A stretch of DNA of 64,000 bases, from assembly GCF_900115955.1 (NCBI RefSeq), contig NZ_FOYL01000001.1, positions 930,001 through 994,000 of the forward strand, read 5' to 3'. Positions 60,610 to 64,000 of the stretch are shown in pieces. Position numbers and translations under genes: made by a program. Under the pieces are notes generated by a model. That model did no database searches. It worked only from the letters and a program-made list of their open reading frames with translations, and had not been told where the DNA came from. Origin of the DNA: Lentzea waywayandensis. Lineage in GTDB: Bacteria > Actinomycetota > Actinomycetes > Mycobacteriales > Pseudonocardiaceae. Position 1 is the first letter of the stretch, and the number at the start of each line of letters is the position of its first letter.

Positions 60610-60647
60610 CGGGCGATTTAAGCACGTCACCCGACCCGGAACATTTA

Positions 60648-60664
60648 TTGGCACCATCTGCCAA
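60648..60664. promoter_or_regulatory. Palindromic operator between TetR and P450 genes
   Basis: TTGGCA (60648-60653) and TGCCAA (60659-60664) are perfect 6-bp arms with a CCATC centre, 20 bases before the P450 start and 39 bases from the TetR start. Confidence 0.65.
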
Positions 60665-60683
60665 CAAGCGCTACGGTCGGTGC

Positions 60684-61892
60684 ATGAGCATTGACGCAGA
60701 GCGCCTGAAGCTGCCGCTGGCCAGGCCGAACGTCCTCGATCTCGCTCCGCTCTACGAGGTGCTGCGACGCGAGGCACCGATCGCGCCCGTGACGACACCG
60801 GCCGGCGACCCCGCCTGGCTCGTGACCCGGTACGAGGAGGTCCGCCTCCTGCTGGGCGACAAGCGCTTCGGCCGTTCACACCCGGAACCGGAGAAGGCCT
60901 CCCGCATCTCGACCGCCGCCGTCCAGGACGGCCCGACCGGCGAGTACGCGACCGAGGAGGCCGACCACACGCGCATGCGCCGGCTGCTGACGCCCGCGTT
61001 CTCCGCCAAGCGGATGCGCATGCTGGGCGACAACATGGAGGAGCTGGTCGACGCCTGCATCGACCAGCTGATCGCCGAGCACTCGTCGACCGGTGTGGCC
61101 GACCTGCACCACGGCCTCGCGTTCCCGTTGCCCGTGGCCATGATCTGCCGTCTGCTCGGCGTGCCGGAGGAGGACAACGAGAAGTTCGCGTCGCTGTCCG
61201 AACGCATGGCGGGCACGGAGATCGGCGAGGAGGCGCACCAGGCGCGCGAGGAGTTCTTCCGCTACATGGTCGGCCTCGTCGAGAGCAAGCGCGGGGCGCT
61301 CGGCGAAGACGTGATCTCCGACCTCGTGCGCGCGCAGAGCGAGGACCCGTCGTTCGACTACGTGGAAATGGTCCGGCTCTGCGTCGGACTGCTGTTCGCG
61401 GGCCACGAGACCACCGTCAACCGCATCGGTCTCGGCGTGCTGTTCCTGCTCACCGACCGCTCACGCTGGGACGCGCTCGTCGCCGACCCGGACGGCCGGG
61501 TCGACGCGGTGGTCGAGGAGGTCATGCGCCTCGGCGCGCCCGGCGACCTCGGCCTGCTGCGGTACGCGCGGGAGGACGTCGACATCGCGGGCGTGACCAT
61601 CAAGGCCGGCGACGCGCTGGTCCTCTCGACCAACGCGGCCAACCGCGACGCCTCGGTGTACTCCGAGGCCGAGGAGTTCAACCCGGACCGTCCGGAAAGG
61701 ACACACCTCGGTTTCGGCCACGGCGCCCACTTCTGCATCGGCGCCTCCCTGGCCCGCACCGAGCTGCGCGTGGTGTTCGCCGCGCTGGCCAAGCGCCTGC
61801 CGTCGATGCGGCTCGCCAAGGACCTCGACTCGCTACAGGTCCGCGCGACGCTCACCGGTGGCGTCGCCGAGCTGCCGATCACCTGGAGGTAG
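60684..61892 (+). CDS. Cytochrome P450 (actinomycete class I)
   Basis: A 402-residue P450. Motifs: AGHETT at 239-244 in the I helix, ExxR in EEVMR at 278-282, and the haem loop FGHGAHFCIG with the axial Cys at 351. Overall pattern fits CYP105/107-like enzymes that hydroxylate macrolides, terpenes or xenobiotics. The electron donor is the ferredoxin gene that starts two bases after its stop. ATG at 60684 is supported by position after the operator. Confidence 0.95.
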   Translation: MSIDAERLKLPLARPNVLDLAPLYEVLRREAPIAPVTTPAGDPAWLVTRYEEVRLLLGDKRFGRSHPEPEKASRISTAAVQDGPTGEYATEEADHTRMRRLLTPAFSAKRMRMLGDNMEELVDACIDQLIAEHSSTGVADLHHGLAFPLPVAMICRLLGVPEEDNEKFASLSERMAGTEIGEEAHQAREEFFRYMVGLVESKRGALGEDVISDLVRAQSEDPSFDYVEMVRLCVGLLFAGHETTVNRIGLGVLFLLTDRSRWDALVADPDGRVDAVVEEVMRLGAPGDLGLLRYAREDVDIAGVTIKAGDALVLSTNAANRDASVYSEAEEFNPDRPERTHLGFGHGAHFCIGASLARTELRVVFAALAKRLPSMRLAKDLDSLQVRATLTGGVAELPITWR

Positions 61893-61894
61893 AC

Positions 61895-62089
61895 GTGAAG
61901 GTAGTGGTGGATCAGGGGAAGTGCGTCGGCGCCGGGCAGTGCGTGCTGGCCGCCGACGACGTGTTCGACCAGCGCGACGACGACGGTCTGGTGGACCTGC
62001 TGGACGCCAGCCCGCCGGCGGAGCGCCTGGCCGACGTCCGGCACGCGGCTGCCGTGTGCCCGGCGTCGGCGATCGCCGTCTCCGAGTAG
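61895..62089 (+). CDS. 3Fe-4S ferredoxin
   Basis: A 64-residue ferredoxin with Cys at CVGAGQC (C-x5-C) and a final AVCPASAI, three cysteines in total, so a [3Fe-4S] cluster. Such ferredoxins feed electrons to the neighbouring P450. GTG start with TGGAGG upstream; cotranscribed with the P450. No ferredoxin reductase is adjacent, so a shared one is used. Confidence 0.93.
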   Translation: MKVVVDQGKCVGAGQCVLAADDVFDQRDDDGLVDLLDASPPAERLADVRHAAAVCPASAIAVSE

Positions 62090-63652
62090 CTACTGCTTCA
62101 TCAGCGGCTCGGTCAGCTTCGTGCCGTCCGCCTTGCCCACGAAGCAGTGGATGAGGCGACTGGAGCTGCGGTACCCGTTCTCCGTCTTGACCTTCCAGGC
62201 CTCGGCGGTCGGGATGATCACCCAGTACCGCAGGGTCTTCTCCTTGTCCTGGCCGTTGACCTTGGCCGACAGGAACGTGCGCGTGCACCCGGTGCCGCCG
62301 AGCTTGGTGAGCTGCTCGGCACCGGGGTACGCCACGTCCTTCTCGATCTCGGTGCTGGCGAGCACGGTGTCGAGCAGTTCGACGTCGTGCTCGGCGTAGC
62401 AGCCGACGCGGTCCTTGGTCTGGATCTTCGGGGCGTCCTTCGCGGGCAGCCAGGTCAGGCACGAGTTGCGGAACGCCATCAACGTGTCGCCCTTGATGTC
62501 GCCATCCGGGCCGAGGGTCAGGACCGGCTGCATCGCGGCGGTGCTCGCGGGGCCGTCCGGCACGCCCAGTCCCATGTTCGTGAACATCGGCTTGAACACG
62601 GTGAAGTACAACAGGACCAGCGCGCCGACGAGGAACAGCGGGACCAGCGTCGCCGAGAGGATCAGTCCGACCGGGCGCTTCTTGCGTGGGGGAACGGGAA
62701 AGACCGGGGCAGGGGCGAACTGGCCGATGACCACGGGGCCTGACGTGGGTGCGGCACCGGACAATGCCGCGACGTCCACCTTCAGCGTCGGAACGGCCGT
62801 GGTCAGGTTGCTGTCCACGGCGGGCGGCCTGGCCGGGTAGAGCTCCGCGACGGCGTGCGCGCGTTCGATCAGCCGATGTGCCTGGGCGACACCGAGTCTG
62901 CGCGCGGGATCGGGTTCCATCAGGCCGACGATCAGCTCGCCGAGCGGGCCCGCGACCTGGGGCACCGGGCGTTCGCTCATCACCGCGAGGATCGTGGCCG
63001 AGGTGGTCGGGCGGTCGAACGCGCCGCGCCCCTCCACCGCGAAGAACAGCGTCGCCCCCAACGCCCACAGGTCCCAGGCGGGCGAGGCCTCACCGCCCGC
63101 GAGGCGTTCCGGGGACATGTAGGCGGGCGAACCGATCAGCGTGCCGGTCGCCGTCAGCCGGGGATCGTCGACGGACTGGGCGATGCCGAAGTCGGTGAGC
63201 TTCGCGGTGCCCCTGCCGGGCACCATCACGTTGCCGGGCTTGACATCGCGGTGCACGACGCCGGACGCGTGGGCCGCCTCCAACGCGTTCAGCAGCTGTC
63301 CCGCGAGTGTCGCGGCCGCGCGTGTGCTCAGCGGTCCGGAGTTTTCGACCAGGGACTCCAGCGTCGGAGCGTTGATCAGCTCCATCACGATGAACGTCTG
63401 GTCGTCCTCGGAGATGAGGTCGTAGACGGTGACCACCGCCGGGTCCTGAAGTTGCGAGGCGATGCGTGCCTCGCGCAGCACGCGTTCCTGGTACACGGCA
63501 CGTTCCTGAGCCGGTACGCCCACGGGCAGCAGCAGTTCCTTCACGGCGACCTCGCGGCCGAGGACGGTGTCCTTTCCGAGCCACACGGCCCCCATGCCGC
63601 CCCTGCCCAGCTCACGTTCCAGCCGGTAGCGTCTGTTGCCCACCTCGCGCAT
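62090..63652 (-). CDS. Membrane Ser/Thr protein kinase (PknB-like kinase domain)
   Basis: A 520-residue kinase. The catalytic domain (residues 8-265) has GRGGMGAVW, the ATP lysine K38 (VAVKE), HRDVKPGN with catalytic D136, DFG at 154-156, and the activation-loop GTLIGSPAYMSPE. One transmembrane helix lies at about 328-352, followed by an external domain of about 165 residues with four or five cysteines and no PASTA repeats. The stimulus is unknown. The ATG at 63652 begins the conserved part. It converges with the ferredoxin gene, one base apart. Confidence 0.93.
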   Translation of the reverse strand: MREVGNRRYRLERELGRGGMGAVWLGKDTVLGREVAVKELLLPVGVPAQERAVYQERVLREARIASQLQDPAVVTVYDLISEDDQTFIVMELINAPTLESLVENSGPLSTRAAATLAGQLLNALEAAHASGVVHRDVKPGNVMVPGRGTAKLTDFGIAQSVDDPRLTATGTLIGSPAYMSPERLAGGEASPAWDLWALGATLFFAVEGRGAFDRPTTSATILAVMSERPVPQVAGPLGELIVGLMEPDPARRLGVAQAHRLIERAHAVAELYPARPPAVDSNLTTAVPTLKVDVAALSGAAPTSGPVVIGQFAPAPVFPVPPRKKRPVGLILSATLVPLFLVGALVLLYFTVFKPMFTNMGLGVPDGPASTAAMQPVLTLGPDGDIKGDTLMAFRNSCLTWLPAKDAPKIQTKDRVGCYAEHDVELLDTVLASTEIEKDVAYPGAEQLTKLGGTGCTRTFLSAKVNGQDKEKTLRYWVIIPTAEAWKVKTENGYRSSSRLIHCFVGKADGTKLTEPLMKQ

Positions 63653-63744
63653 GCGCGGCAGTCTTTCACCCGGTCCAGTGACGTACACGAGCAGCGTCAC
63701 CTGACGGGCGCGACGGGTCCGAGGCCCGCTTAACGTCGCGCGGC

Positions 63745-64000
63745 GTGAGACGACTGACGAAGCTGTTGGCGACAACGTTGCTGCTGACCGGGCTGGCGCC
63801 ACTCGCGCCGGCGTCGGCGAGCACCCCGGACTGCACGACGGTCGCGGTCACCGCCCCGGCCGGTGCGAAGATCGAGTCCGTGGACGCGGTGAGCCGTCCC
63901 GAGCACTGCGAGATCACCGTGACGCTCACGCACACCGACGACCACGTGAAGGTCGTCGTCGGTCTTCCGCAGACCGGCTGGACGGGCCGGCTTCAGGGCG
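63745..64000 (+). CDS. Secreted tannase/feruloyl esterase-like protein (partial)
   Basis: The first 85 residues of an exported protein; the window cuts the rest. A signal peptide (MRRLTKLLATTLLLTGLAPL) is followed by CTTVAVTAPAGAKIESV and CEITVTLTHTDDHVKVVVGL, ending at PQTGWTGRLQG. The LP-x3-W-x-GR-x-QG stretch is typical of the N-terminal part of tannase-family esterases. GTG start. Catalytic motifs lie beyond the window, so the call is tentative. Confidence 0.6.
   Translation, partial: MRRLTKLLATTLLLTGLAPLAPASASTPDCTTVAVTAPAGAKIESVDAVSRPEHCEITVTLTHTDDHVKVVVGLPQTGWTGRLQG

Overview
The window is high-GC actinomycete chromosome. GTG starts are common, genes overlap by ATGA, GTGA or TGATG, and Tat or lipoprotein export signals, ECF sigma factor, STAS, NACHT and secreted chorismate mutase genes are present. 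The gene mix and protein style suggest Pseudonocardiales (a Lentzea, Saccharothrix or Amycolatopsis relative); that placement is inference. I see no tRNA, rRNA, CRISPR array, insertion sequence or prophage.

Layout. 1-3942: sugar ABC importer operon on the minus strand (regulator, binding lipoprotein, two permeases; the last is cut by the window edge). 4041-6056: SDR39U1-type epimerase followed by a three-gene cobalt-type nitrile hydratase whose beta subunit is split. 6077-12537: secreted serine hydrolase, MFS exporter, DoxX-like protein, animal-type haem peroxidase, short GT1 glycosyltransferase, STAS protein. 12551-19975: secreted chorismate mutase, S4 protein, two DUF4419 paralogues, sirtuin, secreted GH5 glycosidase, class A beta-lactamase. 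20304-22646: TetR regulator divergent from an MBL hydrolase and a SnoaL-like protein, with two matching palindromes 30 bp apart. 22643-24807: two-component system divergent from a secreted GlcG/HbpS-family protein, resembling the SenS-SenR-HbpS haem/redox system. 24853-27619: small HTH and membrane proteins with a repeated 22-bp element.

27618-33101: class II amidotransferase, DUF4360 protein, GT87 mannosyltransferase, acyltransferase 3, ECF sigma factor with its CU044_5270 partner. 33104-39983: three consecutive cupins, a solitary SdhA/FrdA-like flavoprotein, trpF, a DUF4406 protein, a DeoR regulator and a HEAT-repeat protein. 40033-46823: P450 followed in frame by a Rieske oxygenase relic, a NACHT membrane NTPase, a secreted esterase and a secreted subtilisin.

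47550-57568 is a sulfur block. A LysR regulator, a YeiH-type exporter and a cysteine dioxygenase precede a TetR gene. Divergent from it is a tightly overlapping cysQ-cysD-cysNC operon that makes and recycles PAPS. Immediately after comes a second overlapping operon: DUF1214 protein, PAPS-dependent sulfotransferase, SDR and SRPBCC protein. A GAACGTTGTYC element lies at both promoters, and the second also carries a perfect KstR-type box. I read this as a dedicated sulfation module, perhaps for a steroid or other lipid; the substrate is unknown. The window ends with an APH(6)-like kinase, paired small membrane proteins, a pstB pseudogene fused to another gene fragment, a TetR-P450-ferredoxin set, a Ser/Thr kinase and the start of a tannase-like secreted protein.

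Decay is visible in four relics (amidohydrolase, Rieske oxygenase, pstB and a YegP-like protein). Several strong hairpins sit between convergent genes and are likely bidirectional terminators.
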